Shown here one piece after another: positions 1-9,882 of a stretch of 39,125 nt of DNA. A model generated the notes under the pieces. That model did not search any database, had not been told where the DNA came from, and saw only the letters and a program-made list of their open reading frames with translations. The position numbers and the translations under genes are program-made. Where the stretch lies: contig JAPKAB010000022.1 of the NCBI GenBank assembly GCA_028825475.1, positions 1-39,125 of the forward strand, read 5' to 3'. Origin of the DNA: Ascidiaceihabitans sp. GTDB lineage: Bacteria; Pseudomonadota; Alphaproteobacteria; Rhodobacterales; Rhodobacteraceae. Within the stretch, counting starts at the first letter, position 1. The number at the start of each line of letters is the position of its first letter.

Positions 1-908
1 AAACACTCTCTTAGTTTAAGCAGCTCTTGGTTCCAAAAACCCTGACGACGGACAGTACATTGATGGAATTGCGGTTTGTTAAGTCGGAAAGCACGTTCAG
101 CTATTTCGGCGCTTTGGAGAGCTATCTGCTCAAACATGGTCGGCCAGTTGCCTTTTACAGCGATAAACATACTGTTTTCCATGTGGCAAAGCCCAATGAA
201 CACATGACCGGCATGACTCAATTCGGTCGTGCGTTGGCTGAACTGAACGTGGAGATCCTTTGCGCAAACAGCAGCCAGGCCAAAGGTCGCGTTGAACGCG
301 CGAACCGGACTCTGTAAGATCGATTGGTCAAAGAACTGCGTCTTGCTGGCGTCTCTTCGATGGAAGATGGGAATGCCTTTCTGAGTGGCTTTGTTCAACG
401 TTTCAACGCCAAATTCGCAAAGGCTCCTGCCAAGCAGAACAACCTGCATCGCGCCCTGAACATTGAGCCCGACCGCCTCTCGGAGGTCTTCTGCCTACGC
501 GATCAGCGTCATGTCACCAAAGACTTGATGCTGAAGTATGACCGCAAACGGATCAAGCTGGAGATCAATGATCTGACACGCGATCTGGTTGGAAAATTCG
601 TCGATGTCTACGAGTACGGCTGTGGCCGCATTCAAGTGCGCGCCAAAGGCGTGGCCCTGCCCTATACAATTATGAACCCAGAACGCCGGATCACACATGC
701 GGCCATCACAGAGAACAAGCGCCTCAGTGCGGTGCTGGAACACATCAAAGCGGAGCAAGATAAAGCCCCGCCTAAGGTGAAAGTAAAACCGATCAGCGCC
801 AAGAACGGCTACAAAAGGAAGGGCCAAGATCGAACCGGCACGTCCTCGAAGATGGAAACGTATTACAAACGCAAACGGGCGGCAGCTAATGCACCAGGCG
901 AAGCTTAG
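1..908 (+). pseudogene. Decayed ISNCY-like IS transposase (DDE/integrase core)
   Basis: This is the remnant of a DDE transposase of the ISNCY type with an rve-like catalytic core. One reading frame from about base 27 to 908 encodes family-typical stretches: HGRPVAFYSDKH (second catalytic Asp region) and QAKGRVERANRTL (Glu region), followed by a basic C-terminal domain. The frame is broken by TAA at 315-317, where homologues normally continue RTLQDRLVKEL, so a CAA-to-TAA change is the simplest explanation. Upstream of about base 50 the expected first catalytic Asp block (IDDATS-like) is only legible in another frame and there is an in-frame TAG at 12-14, so the 5' part is frameshifted or deleted. 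The gene cannot make an active transposase. Family assignment comes from remembered motif patterns, not a search. Confidence 0.8.
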
Positions 909-1620
909 CCTGGCTGTCTGATTCCAACTTCAGGCACGCAGCCCAAAGGGGCGTTTTATAATAAGTGCTGTCGCCAAACATGCCTTTTTCATCAGGCTTT
1001 TCCCATAGCAGCCCAAGCCAGCACAAAGGCCGGAGGACATTGATCCGGAAGGTTGAACGAACATCGCTATAATGAGGGTCGTAGCTTTCGCCGTCCGTCA
1101 TCCCATAGAGAACTTCAATCAAGCGCTCTGACCTACAGCCCTGCCGGGCTTCAATATTGATAAGGTTCAAAAAGATGTGCCAGTTGCCCAGAACGCCGTG
1201 ATCTTCGCCCTCACGCATGTATTCGTCATGAACAAAGCGGTAGAGATAGATCGGGGCGATCAGGTCAAAGAGTTTAGCGGGATCAGCAGCCAGCGACCGC
1301 CCCAGCGCCGTCGCGCGCAATGTTCCCTTATATCGCCTTATCAATTTAAGATGATGTAGCAGGTTCCTCAGCGGCCACAGCGGAAACAGGTCATGCTCAT
1401 TCAGTACCTTGTTGACGACAAATAGTTCCTCAGGCGTGTGCCCCGGCCAATTGAAAGCAGCTGCGGCCCAATGCACGAACTTCCGGTTCATGGCGTCTGA
1501 TTTAGTCAGACCAATCCCGCCATGCTCTTCGGCATAGCGCAGCGTCAAAACCAACCCACGCAAAAGTGGCGATTGTTCCATAACATCGACATCTGCGTGA
1601 AGTTTGAGAGTTGGATCCAT
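886..1620 (-). CDS. Hypothetical protein, 244 aa, abutting the IS remnant
   Basis: I do not recognise a function. The 244-residue product is soluble-looking, rich in Trp, Leu and His, with no signal peptide or membrane segment. It resembles conserved uncharacterised alphaproteobacterial proteins that carry a motif like SPLLRGLVL near the N-terminus and FVHWAA soon after. Two things suggest it is not pristine. A stop codon (TGA, bases 1621-1623) lies directly before the ATG and no ribosome binding site is visible, so the original N-terminus may be lost. At the 3' end the frame overlaps the transposase remnant by 23 bases, so the last residues probably come from the inserted element. It may be a decaying gene rather than an expressed one. 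Confidence 0.5.
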   Translation of the reverse strand: MDPTLKLHADVDVMEQSPLLRGLVLTLRYAEEHGGIGLTKSDAMNRKFVHWAAAAFNWPGHTPEELFVVNKVLNEHDLFPLWPLRNLLHHLKLIRRYKGTLRATALGRSLAADPAKLFDLIAPIYLYRFVHDEYMREGEDHGVLGNWHIFLNLINIEARQGCRSERLIEVLYGMTDGESYDPHYSDVRSTFRINVLRPLCWLGLLWEKPDEKGMFGDSTYYKTPLWAACLKLESDSQAKLRLVH

Positions 1621-1727
1621 TCAGAGACGCTAGCCAAAGCGTTCAACTTCATCAATCCGCAAGGCTTACCAACCCTGCGATATTTGAGGTCTTCGAGCTG
1701 CTAAGCCTTGCTACCGTCAGCGCCTGT

Positions 1728-1761
1728 GGTGACATTCCTGCTTTGCGTGATCGGTGACATT
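1728..1761. repeat. Tandem GGTGACATT motifs in a short intergenic patch
   Basis: GGTGACATT occurs at 1728-1736 and again at 1753-1761, 25 bases apart, between the unknown 244-aa ORF and the RidA-like gene. Short directly repeated motifs of this sort are found at the ends of some insertion sequences (for example IS21-type ends), and this patch follows a decayed transposase, so a second IS end is plausible. No transposase of that type is present in the window. The 276-base gap 1621-1896 holds nothing else I can support. Confidence 0.35.
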
Positions 1762-1896
1762 TCTGAATGGCGTTTACATGGTTTTCAAAAAATTTGGTTA
1801 TATTAGAGATACTTAATCGCTCCCCTGTTCCGCCCAGAGTCAATCTTATGTAAGATAAGATCAAACAAACGTTGGTTTAACACCGCAAGCAAGAAG

Positions 1897-2301
1897 TCAT
1901 TCACTTCTTGCAATAAATGCAGTGGCCTCGATTTCGAGCAGGGCATCATCTTCGACCAAACCTGCGACAACCAGCATCGACATTGCGGGAAAGTGGCGGC
2001 CCAAAACGCGGCGGTAAACATCGCCCACTTCGCGCTGGCGCGCTGCGTATTCTTTCTTGTTGATCACAAACCACGTCAGGCGCGTGATATCTGTCGCTGT
2101 CCCACCCGCAGCTTTCACGACATCAAGGATGTTCATTAGCGCCTGCTCCATCTGCTCAATGAAGTCATGGCTCTCGAATTCTTGCGCCGCGTTCCACCCA
2201 ATTTGACCGCCCACATAGAGTGTCCCATCGGCTGCGTGGACACCGTTGGCATACCCTTTTGCAGGAGCCCAGCCGTTTGGTTGAATGATAGTTGATGTCA
2301 T
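1897..2301 (-). CDS. RidA/YjgF-family protein, last gene of the aminobenzoate operon
   Basis: A 134-aa member of the RidA/YjgF/UK114 family, which forms trimers with active sites between subunits. The family fold is recognisable from LYVGGQIGW, the central ITRLTWFVI strand and the C-terminal LLEIEATAF strand. Classical RidA enzymes hydrolyse enamines/imines using an arginine in a PARS motif; here the motif reads PAMS (Met107), so the key arginine is absent and deaminase activity cannot be assumed. The gene overlaps the upstream thioesterase by four bases (ATGA, 2298-2301) and so belongs to the operon. A pathway role in handling a reactive enamine-type CoA intermediate is tempting, but the missing arginine argues for binding or another chemistry. 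Confidence 0.88.
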   Translation of the reverse strand: MTSTIIQPNGWAPAKGYANGVHAADGTLYVGGQIGWNAAQEFESHDFIEQMEQALMNILDVVKAAGGTATDITRLTWFVINKKEYAARQREVGDVYRRVLGRHFPAMSMLVVAGLVEDDALLEIEATAFIARSE

Positions 2302-2702
2302 GATGGTCTCCGAAGGTAAGGTGCAAAGGCGGTTTTCAAATCAGCGGGCCAAGGTGTCGCGCGGCCTTGGGTAGTTATGTAGACGAGCGTTGACGTGCAG
2401 TGGAAACGTGCCTGTTTAGCTGTACTTGCCGTCACCTCCAGCCCAAGGCTAGACCGTCCGATCCCCGTGACTGAAAGCGATAGCATCAGTTCATCCCCAT
2501 GGCGGCTGGGGGCGGTGAAACGTGTTTCGATTTGCGCCGTTGGTACAGCAGCGTTTGTGTGAATTTCCTCAAATGGATGCCCAATTTGAGTAAAGAATGC
2601 CTCAACACAATCATTGATCATCTCGAAATACCGAGGATAGAAAACGATGCCAGCAAGATCGCAATGGCGGAACAGTACTTTCTGAGGATAGGTGAAATCC
2701 AT
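2298..2702 (-). CDS. 4-hydroxybenzoyl-CoA thioesterase-like hotdog protein
   Basis: A 134-aa single hotdog-fold acyl-CoA thioesterase. The N-terminal motif HCDLAGIVFYPRYFE places an Asp at residue 15, matching the catalytic Asp of Pseudomonas-type 4-hydroxybenzoyl-CoA thioesterases and YbgC relatives. The length is normal for the family. It lies 38 bases downstream of the aryl-CoA ligase and overlaps the RidA-like gene by ATGA, so all three are cotranscribed. In an aromatic CoA pathway such an enzyme can free CoA from dead-end or stalled aromatic thioesters. The exact substrate cannot be read from sequence. Confidence 0.88.
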   Translation of the reverse strand: MDFTYPQKVLFRHCDLAGIVFYPRYFEMINDCVEAFFTQIGHPFEEIHTNAAVPTAQIETRFTAPSRHGDELMLSLSVTGIGRSSLGLEVTASTAKQARFHCTSTLVYITTQGRATPWPADLKTAFAPYLRRPS

Positions 2703-2740
2703 GAATCAGATCCAGTTACGCTTTGAGGAATGTGGCTTGT

Positions 2741-4357
2741 TCATGGTTGCTTTTTGAGCAGGAAACGCTGAATTTTACCCGTTTGCGTTTTGGGCAACGC
2801 ATCGCAAAACTTTACGCTTCTGGGGTATTTATAAGGGGCGATTGTTGCTTTTACATGATCCTGAAGGATCTTGATTGTCTCGTCAGTAGGTGCGCCTTGG
2901 GCAAGAACCACATGCGCTTGCACGATCATCCCGCGCGCCTCGTCTGGCACGCCGATCACGGCGCATTCGGCCACATGGGGATCAGACATGAGTGCCGCCT
3001 CAACTTCTGGCCCAGCAATGTTATAGCCTGAGCTGATGATCATATCATCGTTGCGCGCGGCAAAGTGCAGGTAGCCGTCGCCGTCCATCATGAACGCGTC
3101 ACCCGTGATGTTCCAACCGTCGGCGACATATGCGCTTTGACGGTCGTCATTCAGATAACGGCACCCCGTGGGGCCACGCACGGCCAATCGCCCAACCGTT
3201 CCGCGCGGCACCTCGGCACCGTTCTCACCGATCACCTTGGCCTGATATCCCGTGACGGGCCTGCCGGTGCAGGCAGGTTTGTGGTCGTCAAACCGGTTCG
3301 AGATAAAGATGTGCAGCATCTCGGTTGCACCAATTCCGTCAAGCATCGGCTTGCCGGTCTTTTCCATCCAGTCGTTGTAGATCGGCGCGGCAAGCGTCTC
3401 GCCCGCTGATACTGCAGCGCGCAGGCTCGACAGGTCGGCCCCCTCCTCCATTGCGGACAGCATCGCGCGGTAAGCGGTAGGCGCGGTAAAGCAAACAGTC
3501 GCCTTATACTTCTGGATGATCTCGATCATATTAGGCGGGGACGCGGCCTCAAGCAGCGTTGCCGTCGCGCCAAAGCGCAGCGGGAAGATTGCCAAACCGC
3601 CAAGGCCAAAGGTAAATGCCAGTGGCGGGGAGCCGACAAAGACATCATCGGGTGTCACGCCCAAAACTTCGCGGGCGTATCCATCCGCGGTGATCAGCAG
3701 ATCACGGTGAAAGTGCATTGTCGCCTTGGGCGAACCTGTGGTGCCTGAGGTGAACCCAAGCAAGGCCACATCGTCACGGCCTGTTTGCACCGCATCGAAT
3801 TTAACAGATTTCTCCAGCGCCAACTGATCCAATTCTGCGTCATGGTTGGACGTGCCGTCAAAGGCGACAACCCGCGTCAGGAATGTGCTGATGGCGGCAC
3901 AAGCTTCCATTTCGTCCATCAAACGCGCGTCGCACAGGGCAAAAGTAATCTCGGCCTTGTCCACGATCTGACCCAGTTCCATCGCGCGTAGCATCGGCAT
4001 GGTGTTCACGACCACTGCGCCCACCTTGGTCGCGGCAAGCCAGCAGGCGACCATCGCGGGATTATTAGCAGAGCGGATGAGAACACGGTTGCCCGGCTCC
4101 ACACCCAGATCGTCAACCAGCACATGCGCCAAACGGTTGGTCCAATCGCTAAGCTCTTTATAGGTCCGCCGCCTGCCATTGCCGATCAGCGCCGTGTTGT
4201 CCCCAAACCCTTTGGCAACAAGCGCATCCGTCAGTTCCACCCCAACATTCAACCGTTCAGAATACTCAAACCCGTCCAACAGAAAATCAGGCATCTGATC
4301 CTCAGGTGGCAAATTATCGCGGGCAAATGTATCGGTATGTGCGCTGGCACTTAGCAT
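2741..4357 (-). CDS. 2-aminobenzoate-CoA ligase (benzoate-CoA ligase family)
   Basis: A 538-aa ANL-superfamily adenylating enzyme that would activate an aromatic acid to its CoA thioester with ATP. The phosphate-binding loop TSGTTGSPK is at residues 203-211, the GIGATEML motif at about 341-348, the hinge/adenylate Asp region WNITGD around 415-420, and the catalytic C-terminal lysine in TGKIQ is Lys528. The N-terminal half resembles benzoate/2-aminobenzoate-CoA ligases. Its operon partner, the aminobenzoyl-CoA monooxygenase/reductase, makes 2-aminobenzoate the most likely substrate, with benzoate or salicylate as alternatives. It starts 11 bases after the acyl-CoA dehydrogenase stop. A shorter start at Met22 exists, but the listed start fits operon spacing. 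Confidence 0.88.
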   Translation of the reverse strand: MLSASAHTDTFARDNLPPEDQMPDFLLDGFEYSERLNVGVELTDALVAKGFGDNTALIGNGRRRTYKELSDWTNRLAHVLVDDLGVEPGNRVLIRSANNPAMVACWLAATKVGAVVVNTMPMLRAMELGQIVDKAEITFALCDARLMDEMEACAAISTFLTRVVAFDGTSNHDAELDQLALEKSVKFDAVQTGRDDVALLGFTSGTTGSPKATMHFHRDLLITADGYAREVLGVTPDDVFVGSPPLAFTFGLGGLAIFPLRFGATATLLEAASPPNMIEIIQKYKATVCFTAPTAYRAMLSAMEEGADLSSLRAAVSAGETLAAPIYNDWMEKTGKPMLDGIGATEMLHIFISNRFDDHKPACTGRPVTGYQAKVIGENGAEVPRGTVGRLAVRGPTGCRYLNDDRQSAYVADGWNITGDAFMMDGDGYLHFAARNDDMIISSGYNIAGPEVEAALMSDPHVAECAVIGVPDEARGMIVQAHVVLAQGAPTDETIKILQDHVKATIAPYKYPRSVKFCDALPKTQTGKIQRFLLKKQP

Positions 4358-4368
4358 GATCTAGTCCC

Positions 4369-5529
4369 TTATGTCGGCAGTTGGCCCAATGTTTGGCGGG
4401 CGATGATGACACGTTGTACGTCTGACGCGCCTTCATAAATCCGCAACGCTCTGATTTCGCGGTATAGCGTCTCAACCACCTCGCCAGAGCGCACACCGTC
4501 ACCGCCATGTAGTTGCAGCGCTTTGTCGATTACTTTTTGCGCCTGATCGGTGGAGAAGAGTTTTGCCATCGCCGCCTCACGCGTAATACGCGGCGCACCA
4601 CTGTCCTTGGTCCACGCCGCGCGGTAAATGAGCAGCGCACTCGCATCCACATCCACCGCCATGTCGGCGATATGCCCCTGCACCATTTGCAAATCAAACA
4701 GCGGCGCGCCTTGTACGTGGCGGGTCGTGACGCGGCTCAGCGCCTCATCCAGTGCGCGGCGCGAAAAGCCCAACGCGGCGGCCGCAACGGTCGAGCGGAA
4801 GACATCCAGAACCGACATCGCGATTCTGAAGCCCCAGCCGCTTTGCCCGATCAACGCGTCCTTGGGGATGCGGCAATCTTCAAAGCTGAGGGTCGCCAAC
4901 GGGTGCGGTGCGATGGTCTCTAACCGTTCGGCCACACGCAGCCCCGGAGTGTCGGCGGGCACAACAAAGGCAGACAGCCCCTTGGCCCCTTCTCCATCAC
5001 CAGTCCGTGCAAAGACGGTATACACGTCCGCAATTCCGCCATTGCTGATCCACGTTTTTTCACCGTTCAGAACATAGTGATCGCCGTCCAACGTTGCCGT
5101 CATGGTGGAATTGGCAACGTCAGAGCCTGACTGTGGTTCTGTCAATGCAAAGGCAGATATCGCCGTACCTTTGCGCACTTTGGGCAACCATTCACGCTTT
5201 TGCGCGTCGCTCCCGAACAAAGATATCGCCCCAGTCCCCAATCCTTGCATGGCAAACGCAAAGTCAGCCAACCCGTCATGGCGCGCAAGTGTTTCGCGGA
5301 TCAGGCACAGAGTACGCACATCCAACTCAGCCGTGCCATCAGGGTCAACAGCTGCATGCGTAAGCCATCCTCCCTTGCCAAGGGCCGCAACAATCGCGCG
5401 GCACGCAGAATCGGTATCACCGTGATCAATCTGGGACAGATTATCCTTTGACCAACTATCAAGTTTGGCAGCAAGATCACGGTGGCGATCCTCAAAAAAC
5501 GGCCAGTTCAGGAATGTCTTATCTGGCAT
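4369..5529 (-). CDS. Acyl-CoA dehydrogenase (catabolic operon)
   Basis: A 386-aa FAD-dependent acyl-CoA dehydrogenase of normal length. Visible hallmarks are the [10 protein letters not shown] flavin/substrate motif at 128-137, [10 protein letters not shown] at 156-165 and, near the C-terminus, [10 protein letters not shown] followed by [11 protein letters not shown]. Glu366 in YEGAS sits where short-chain acyl-CoA dehydrogenases carry the catalytic base, in contrast to the dehydrogenase-like gene at 12,139. The start codon shares one base with the stop of the upstream hydratase gene (TGATG, 5527-5531), a sign of translational coupling. It probably oxidises an alicyclic or ring-opened CoA intermediate produced after the monooxygenase/reductase step. 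The electron acceptor would be ETF, which is not encoded here. Confidence 0.9.
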   Translation of the reverse strand: MPDKTFLNWPFFEDRHRDLAAKLDSWSKDNLSQIDHGDTDSACRAIVAALGKGGWLTHAAVDPDGTAELDVRTLCLIRETLARHDGLADFAFAMQGLGTGAISLFGSDAQKREWLPKVRKGTAISAFALTEPQSGSDVANSTMTATLDGDHYVLNGEKTWISNGGIADVYTVFARTGDGEGAKGLSAFVVPADTPGLRVAERLETIAPHPLATLSFEDCRIPKDALIGQSGWGFRIAMSVLDVFRSTVAAAALGFSRRALDEALSRVTTRHVQGAPLFDLQMVQGHIADMAVDVDASALLIYRAAWTKDSGAPRITREAAMAKLFSTDQAQKVIDKALQLHGGDGVRSGEVVETLYREIRALRIYEGASDVQRVIIARQTLGQLPT

Positions 5530-6332
5530 CAGTTGCCCTCAAACACTGGTTTTTCTTTTGCGACAAACGCGTTGAACGCCCGCTCAAAATCCGCTGTCTG
5601 CATGCAGATTGCCTGCGCCTGTGCTTCGGCCTCGATTGCTTGCTCAATCGACATCGACCATTCCTGCACAAGCATTGTTTTGGTCATCATGTTCCCGAAG
5701 TTGGGACCAGCCGCGATGCGCTCTGCCATCTTTTGCGCCTCAGCCGTCAGATCTGCTGCTGGAACAACTTTGTTGTGAAATCCCCATGCATGTCCTTCAT
5801 CGGCGGTCATAGCACGGCCCGTATAGAGCAACTCTGCTGCGCGCCCTTGCCCGATAATGCGCGGCAGGATCGCGCAGGCACCCATGTCACAGCCCGCAAG
5901 ACCAACGCGCGTGAACAGAAACGCCGTCTTGGCCTCAGGCGTGGCGATACGCAGATCAGAGGCCATCGCGATGATCGCACCGGCGCCGACGCACACACCG
6001 TCGATGGCCGCAATCACAGGCTTGCCGCAGTTCACAATCGCCTTGACCAGATCGCCCGTCATACGGGTGAACGCCAGCAGCTCTTTCATCGTCATCTTGG
6101 TCAATGGACCGATGATGTCATGCACATCGCCGCCCGAACTGAAATTCCCACCGTTGGAGGTGAACACGACCGCATTCACATCGTCAGCATAGGAAAGATC
6201 TCGGAACCAATCACGTAGCTCGGCGTAGCTCTCGAAGGTCAACGGGTTCTTACGCTCGGGGCGGTCCAGCGATACGGTGGCGATGCCACCCGCGATCTCA
6301 CATTTGAAGTGTTTTACGTCACTGCGCATCAC
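5529..6332 (-). CDS. Enoyl-CoA hydratase/isomerase-family protein (atypical active site)
   Basis: A 267-aa crotonase-fold protein. The CoA-binding/oxyanion strands are seen in [10 protein letters not shown] and [18 protein letters not shown]. In classical enoyl-CoA hydratase two glutamates activate water. Here the region normally reading QPE is FTRVGL, so the first glutamate appears replaced by Arg, while the second is retained in AAELLYTG. Crotonase relatives of this kind include hydratases, isomerases and ring hydrolases, so the precise reaction is open. It overlaps the MarR gene upstream by four bases and the acyl-CoA dehydrogenase downstream by one. The likely role is processing of the reduced-ring CoA intermediate. 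Confidence 0.85.
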   Translation of the reverse strand: MMRSDVKHFKCEIAGGIATVSLDRPERKNPLTFESYAELRDWFRDLSYADDVNAVVFTSNGGNFSSGGDVHDIIGPLTKMTMKELLAFTRMTGDLVKAIVNCGKPVIAAIDGVCVGAGAIIAMASDLRIATPEAKTAFLFTRVGLAGCDMGACAILPRIIGQGRAAELLYTGRAMTADEGHAWGFHNKVVPAADLTAEAQKMAERIAAGPNFGNMMTKTMLVQEWSMSIEQAIEAEAQAQAICMQTADFERAFNAFVAKEKPVFEGN

Positions 6333-6805
6333 ATTTCCTTTTCGGTAATTTGTGTTTCAAGGGTTTCCAGCCGTAGACCAATGTCGAAGGCTTCGGATGC
6401 AGAAAAACTGTCGAGCATCTCGTCTATCCATGTCTCATGTGCCTGCGCCTGTCTGGCAAATTCTTCCTCACCGCGCCGCGTGAGGCGAACAAGGGCGGCG
6501 CGGCGATCGCTGGGGACGGCCACACGGACCAGAAATCCATCCTCAGCCAACCTATCTACGATCCCCGTCACGTTGCCATTTGACACTTTCAGCACACTTG
6601 AGAGAGCACTCATCTTGAGGCCTGTCTCATAGCGCGACAGGGCCGCCATGACATCAAAACGCGGTAAAGTCGTCGCAAATTCCTGCCGAAGGTTCTCACG
6701 CAGTGTCGCCTCGATTGACCTGCTTGCTTTGAGCAGACGCAGCCAAAGACGCAGCCGTTCTTTGGATGCTGGTTCCAACGGATCAAGAGCGTGTTCCGGC
6801 ATCAA
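6329..6805 (-). CDS. MarR-family transcriptional regulator
   Basis: A 158-aa MarR-type winged-helix protein. The helix-turn-helix [23 protein letters not shown], followed by the wing [13 protein letters not shown], is family-typical. It is embedded in the operon, overlapping the SDR gene upstream and the hydratase gene downstream by four bases each, so it should be made with the enzymes it regulates. MarR proteins in aromatic-acid operons commonly sense an aryl-CoA thioester and repress their own promoter. That fits the imperfect 27-bp palindrome found before the first gene of the operon (9883-9909). The ligand is inferred; 2-aminobenzoyl-CoA would be the obvious candidate. Confidence 0.9.
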   Translation of the reverse strand: MMPEHALDPLEPASKERLRLWLRLLKASRSIEATLRENLRQEFATTLPRFDVMAALSRYETGLKMSALSSVLKVSNGNVTGIVDRLAEDGFLVRVAVPSDRRAALVRLTRRGEEEFARQAQAHETWIDEMLDSFSASEAFDIGLRLETLETQITEKEM

Positions 6806-7536
6806 ATCTCTCCGCCAGATAGGGTCAAAGTGTGACCGTTGACCGAGCGCGCAGCATCAGAGCAGAGCCAAAGCGCAGTGCCCGCAACTTCATCTGTTTG
6901 AATGAAACGGCGCTGTGGATTATTCTTGGTCAGGGATTTCGCAGCGTCCTCAACGCTCATCCCCGTCTTTTCAACGATGTTAGCAAGTGAGCGTTCCAGC
7001 ATGGGCGTCTCGATGAACCCCGGACAGATCGCGTTCACAGTTACGCCCATATTGGCCAGTTCCAGCGCCAAAGCGCGGGTCAATCCGATCACGCCGTGCT
7101 TGGCCGCGCAGTAACCTGCAACATAAGGATACCCTTTGAGGCCTGCCGTTGATGCAATCGCGATCATGCGGCCCGCCTTGGCAGCTTTCATATCAGGCAA
7201 TGCCGCCTGCCAGACATTAAAGACGCCCGTCAGGTTCACGTCCGTCATGGCGGTCAAATCAGCTGCGGTCATTTTCGCAAAAGGCACGCTAGTGGCTGCA
7301 CCTGCGTTCGCGACGACCACAGTGATGGGGCCGTGCTGCGCGCGCGCGGCATCAAATGCTGCGGCTACTTGACCAGCATCGGTCACATCACAAACCTGAT
7401 AAGATAAATCCTGCGCCTTCAGCGTTGCTTCTGTCCGACCCATGATCGTGATACGGTAGCCTGCGCGCGCAAATTCATGCGCGGTGTCGGCACCAACGCC
7501 AGTGCCACCACCCGTGATAACTACATGGCCCGTCAT
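6802..7536 (-). CDS. SDR-family NAD(P)-dependent dehydrogenase
   Basis: A 244-aa short-chain dehydrogenase/reductase. The cofactor motif ITGGGTGVG is at 7-15, NAGA at 77-80, the catalytic serine is Ser129, and the Tyr-x3-Lys pair is Tyr142 and Lys146 (GYCAAK). The length and the closing GGEI are usual for classical SDRs. It overlaps the monooxygenase/reductase gene (7533-7536) and the MarR gene (6802-6805) by ATGA-type junctions. In CoA-dependent anthranilate degradation a 3-hydroxyacyl-CoA dehydrogenase step follows hydration, and this protein is the natural candidate. The sequence alone does not fix whether it uses NAD or NADP. Confidence 0.9.
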   Translation of the reverse strand: MTGHVVITGGGTGVGADTAHEFARAGYRITIMGRTEATLKAQDLSYQVCDVTDAGQVAAAFDAARAQHGPITVVVANAGAATSVPFAKMTAADLTAMTDVNLTGVFNVWQAALPDMKAAKAGRMIAIASTAGLKGYPYVAGYCAAKHGVIGLTRALALELANMGVTVNAICPGFIETPMLERSLANIVEKTGMSVEDAAKSLTKNNPQRRFIQTDEVAGTALWLCSDAARSVNGHTLTLSGGEI

Positions 7537-9827
7537 ACTTTGCCGCCCATCTCTGCATCACGGTCTGCCAACCGCCACGCCTGATCACGGCCCGCGTCAT
7601 AGGGTTTTGGCCAAATCTCCTGTCGGTCGCCAAGACCTGTTGCGGCATGAAGGGTCCAATAGGGATCGTTGAGATGAGGCCGCGCGATACACACCAGATC
7701 GGCGCGCCCCGCCATCAGGATCGAATTGACGTGATCGGCCTCAAAGATATTGCCGACAGCCATCGTCTTGATCCCCGCCTCGTTGCGGATGCGGTCCGAA
7801 AACGGCGTCTGGAACATGCGACCATAGACGGGCTTGCCTTGGATAGATGTCTGGCCTGCCGATACGTCGATGATGTCTGCGCCAGCCGCTTCAAACATCT
7901 TGGCGATCAGCACGGCCTCTTCAGGTGTGACGCCATCATCGCCTGCCCAATCGGAGGCAGAAATGCGCACCGACATCGGCTTGGTCACGGGCCAGACCGC
8001 GCGCATGGCATCAAAGACTTCCAGCGGGTAACGCATTCGGTTTTCCAAACTACCGCCGTATTCATCGCTGCGGATATTCGATAGCGGCGAGATGAAAGAA
8101 GAGATCAGATAGCCGTGCGCCGCGTGCAATTCGATCATGTCGAAACCGGCAGCAGCAGCCATTTGTGTGGCCGAGACAAACTCTGCCTTCACCGCATCCA
8201 TATCGGCGCGGTTCATTGCTTTGGGCACCGCATTCGCGTCAGACCATGCAATGGCGGAGGCCGACAGCAGCGGCCAGTTGCCCGATGTCAGCGGCTGGTC
8301 CATGCCCTCCCAACCGATGCGTGTCGATCCTTTGCGACCCGCATGGCCGATCTGGCAGCAGGTCATCGCCTCTGTCTCTGCGTGCACAAAATTGTTGAGC
8401 CGTGTCCATTCGGCCAGATGCTCGGACGCATAGAGGCCCGGACAGCCCGGCGTGATCCGTCCGTCCGCAGACACACATGTCATCTCCGTGTACACCAGAC
8501 CGGCACCGCCCTTTGCCCGCTCGGAATAATGGATCAGATGCCAATCAGTCGGCGCGCCGTCCACCGCCTTGTACTGCGCCATGGGCGAGACGACGATGCG
8601 GTTTTTGAGGGTCATTTCGCGCAGCGTGAAGGGCGCAAACATCGGCGCACGTGCGGGGCCATTCACCTGAACACCCGCTTGCGCCATGAACCACTTTTCC
8701 GCATCGGCCAACCAAACAGGATCACGCGCGCGCAGGTTCTCATGGCTGATCCGCTGGGAGCGTGTGAGCATGGAATAGTTGAGCTGAACCGGATCAAGAT
8801 GCAGGTAACGCTCAACATCCTCGAACCACTCAACCGAGTTGCGCGCAGCAGATTGCAGTCGCAAAACCTCGATGCGCCGGCTTTCCTCATAGCTCTCAAA
8901 TGCCTTGGCCAGATCAGGCGTCGCCGTAATCTCGGCTGCCAATGCTATCGCACTTTCCAACGCCAGCTTGGTCCCCGATCCGATTGAGAAATGCGCGGTT
9001 GCAGATGCATCGCCTAGTAAAACTACGTTCTCATGGCTCCATTTTTCACACAACACGCGGGGGAACTGTATCCACGCAGAGCCACGGATGTGGTTGGCGT
9101 TTGTCATCAAAGGATGACCGCCAAGGTGGTCTTTGAAAATCTCTTCGCAGATCGCAATACTGGCCTGTTGGTCCATGTCCCCAAAGCCAAAATTGTCATA
9201 TGTCTGCTGAGAACACTCAACAATGAACGTCGCTGTCTCATCATCAAACTGATAGGCATGCGCCCAAATCCAGCCCTTATCGGTGTCCTCAAAAATGAAA
9301 GTAAACGCATCGTCAAATTTTTGATGCGTGCCGAGCCAGACAAACTGGCACAGGCGCATATCAATGTCGGGTTTGAATGTCTCCTCGAATTCCATCCGCG
9401 TTTTTGAGTTCAAACCGTCTGAGGCAACCACCACGTCAAAGTCTTCCATCAGGCCGGACGCAGCACCAGCATCCGTTTCAAACCGCAGATCAACGCCGAG
9501 GTCGCCCGCACGCGCATGCAACACCTGCAACAACTTCTTGCGTCCAATCCCGCAGAACCCGTGACCGGATGAAACCAGCTTTTGTCCCTGATGGTGCAGT
9601 GCCACATCGTCCCAATAGGCAAAGTTCTCGCGGATACTGTGCGCACTGACAGGATCATTTTCAGCGAGGTTGGTCAGTGTTTCATCTGACAATACAACGC
9701 CCCACCCAAAGGTGTCATCGGGCTTGTTGCGCTCGAACAAGACGACTTCGGCATCAGGTGCGCGCAGTTTGGTAGAGATCGCAAAATATAGGCCCGCTGG
9801 ACCGCCGCCAAGACATGCAATGCGCAT
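7533..9827 (-). CDS. 2-aminobenzoyl-CoA monooxygenase/reductase (FAD hydroxylase-OYE fusion)
   Basis: A 764-aa two-domain flavoenzyme and the signature gene of the operon. Residues 1 to about 385 form an FAD monooxygenase: GGGPAG at 7-12 binds FAD and GDASATAH lies at 272-279. Residues from about 396 to the end form an old-yellow-enzyme-like FMN reductase: [17 protein letters not shown], then HAGRKGS near 495 and HGYLISSF near 571. This architecture is shared by 2-aminobenzoyl-CoA monooxygenase/reductase of Azoarcus evansii and by salicylyl-CoA 5-hydroxylase. The CoA ligase and beta-oxidation genes beside it favour the former. I chose ATG at 9825-9827 over the longer frame to 9893, because CGGAGGGG immediately precedes it on the minus strand and the FAD motif then starts at the expected distance. 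Confidence 0.92.
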   Translation of the reverse strand: MRIACLGGGPAGLYFAISTKLRAPDAEVVLFERNKPDDTFGWGVVLSDETLTNLAENDPVSAHSIRENFAYWDDVALHHQGQKLVSSGHGFCGIGRKKLLQVLHARAGDLGVDLRFETDAGAASGLMEDFDVVVASDGLNSKTRMEFEETFKPDIDMRLCQFVWLGTHQKFDDAFTFIFEDTDKGWIWAHAYQFDDETATFIVECSQQTYDNFGFGDMDQQASIAICEEIFKDHLGGHPLMTNANHIRGSAWIQFPRVLCEKWSHENVVLLGDASATAHFSIGSGTKLALESAIALAAEITATPDLAKAFESYEESRRIEVLRLQSAARNSVEWFEDVERYLHLDPVQLNYSMLTRSQRISHENLRARDPVWLADAEKWFMAQAGVQVNGPARAPMFAPFTLREMTLKNRIVVSPMAQYKAVDGAPTDWHLIHYSERAKGGAGLVYTEMTCVSADGRITPGCPGLYASEHLAEWTRLNNFVHAETEAMTCCQIGHAGRKGSTRIGWEGMDQPLTSGNWPLLSASAIAWSDANAVPKAMNRADMDAVKAEFVSATQMAAAAGFDMIELHAAHGYLISSFISPLSNIRSDEYGGSLENRMRYPLEVFDAMRAVWPVTKPMSVRISASDWAGDDGVTPEEAVLIAKMFEAAGADIIDVSAGQTSIQGKPVYGRMFQTPFSDRIRNEAGIKTMAVGNIFEADHVNSILMAGRADLVCIARPHLNDPYWTLHAATGLGDRQEIWPKPYDAGRDQAWRLADRDAEMGGKV

Positions 9828-9882
9828 TTTAACCCCTCCGTGATGTCGTCCTGACTTTACGCTACGAATGCACTGCATAAAT

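Noticed and set aside
4513..4923. Arg-rich ORFs on the strand opposite the acyl-CoA dehydrogenase
   Set aside because: Shadow frames of a GC-rich gene, with no family motifs or ribosome sites.
7647..8987. Long plus-strand ORFs opposite the monooxygenase/reductase (145 and 290 aa)
   Set aside because: Antisense shadows: rich in Arg/His/Cys, no recognisable domain, and the minus-strand frame is clearly the real gene.
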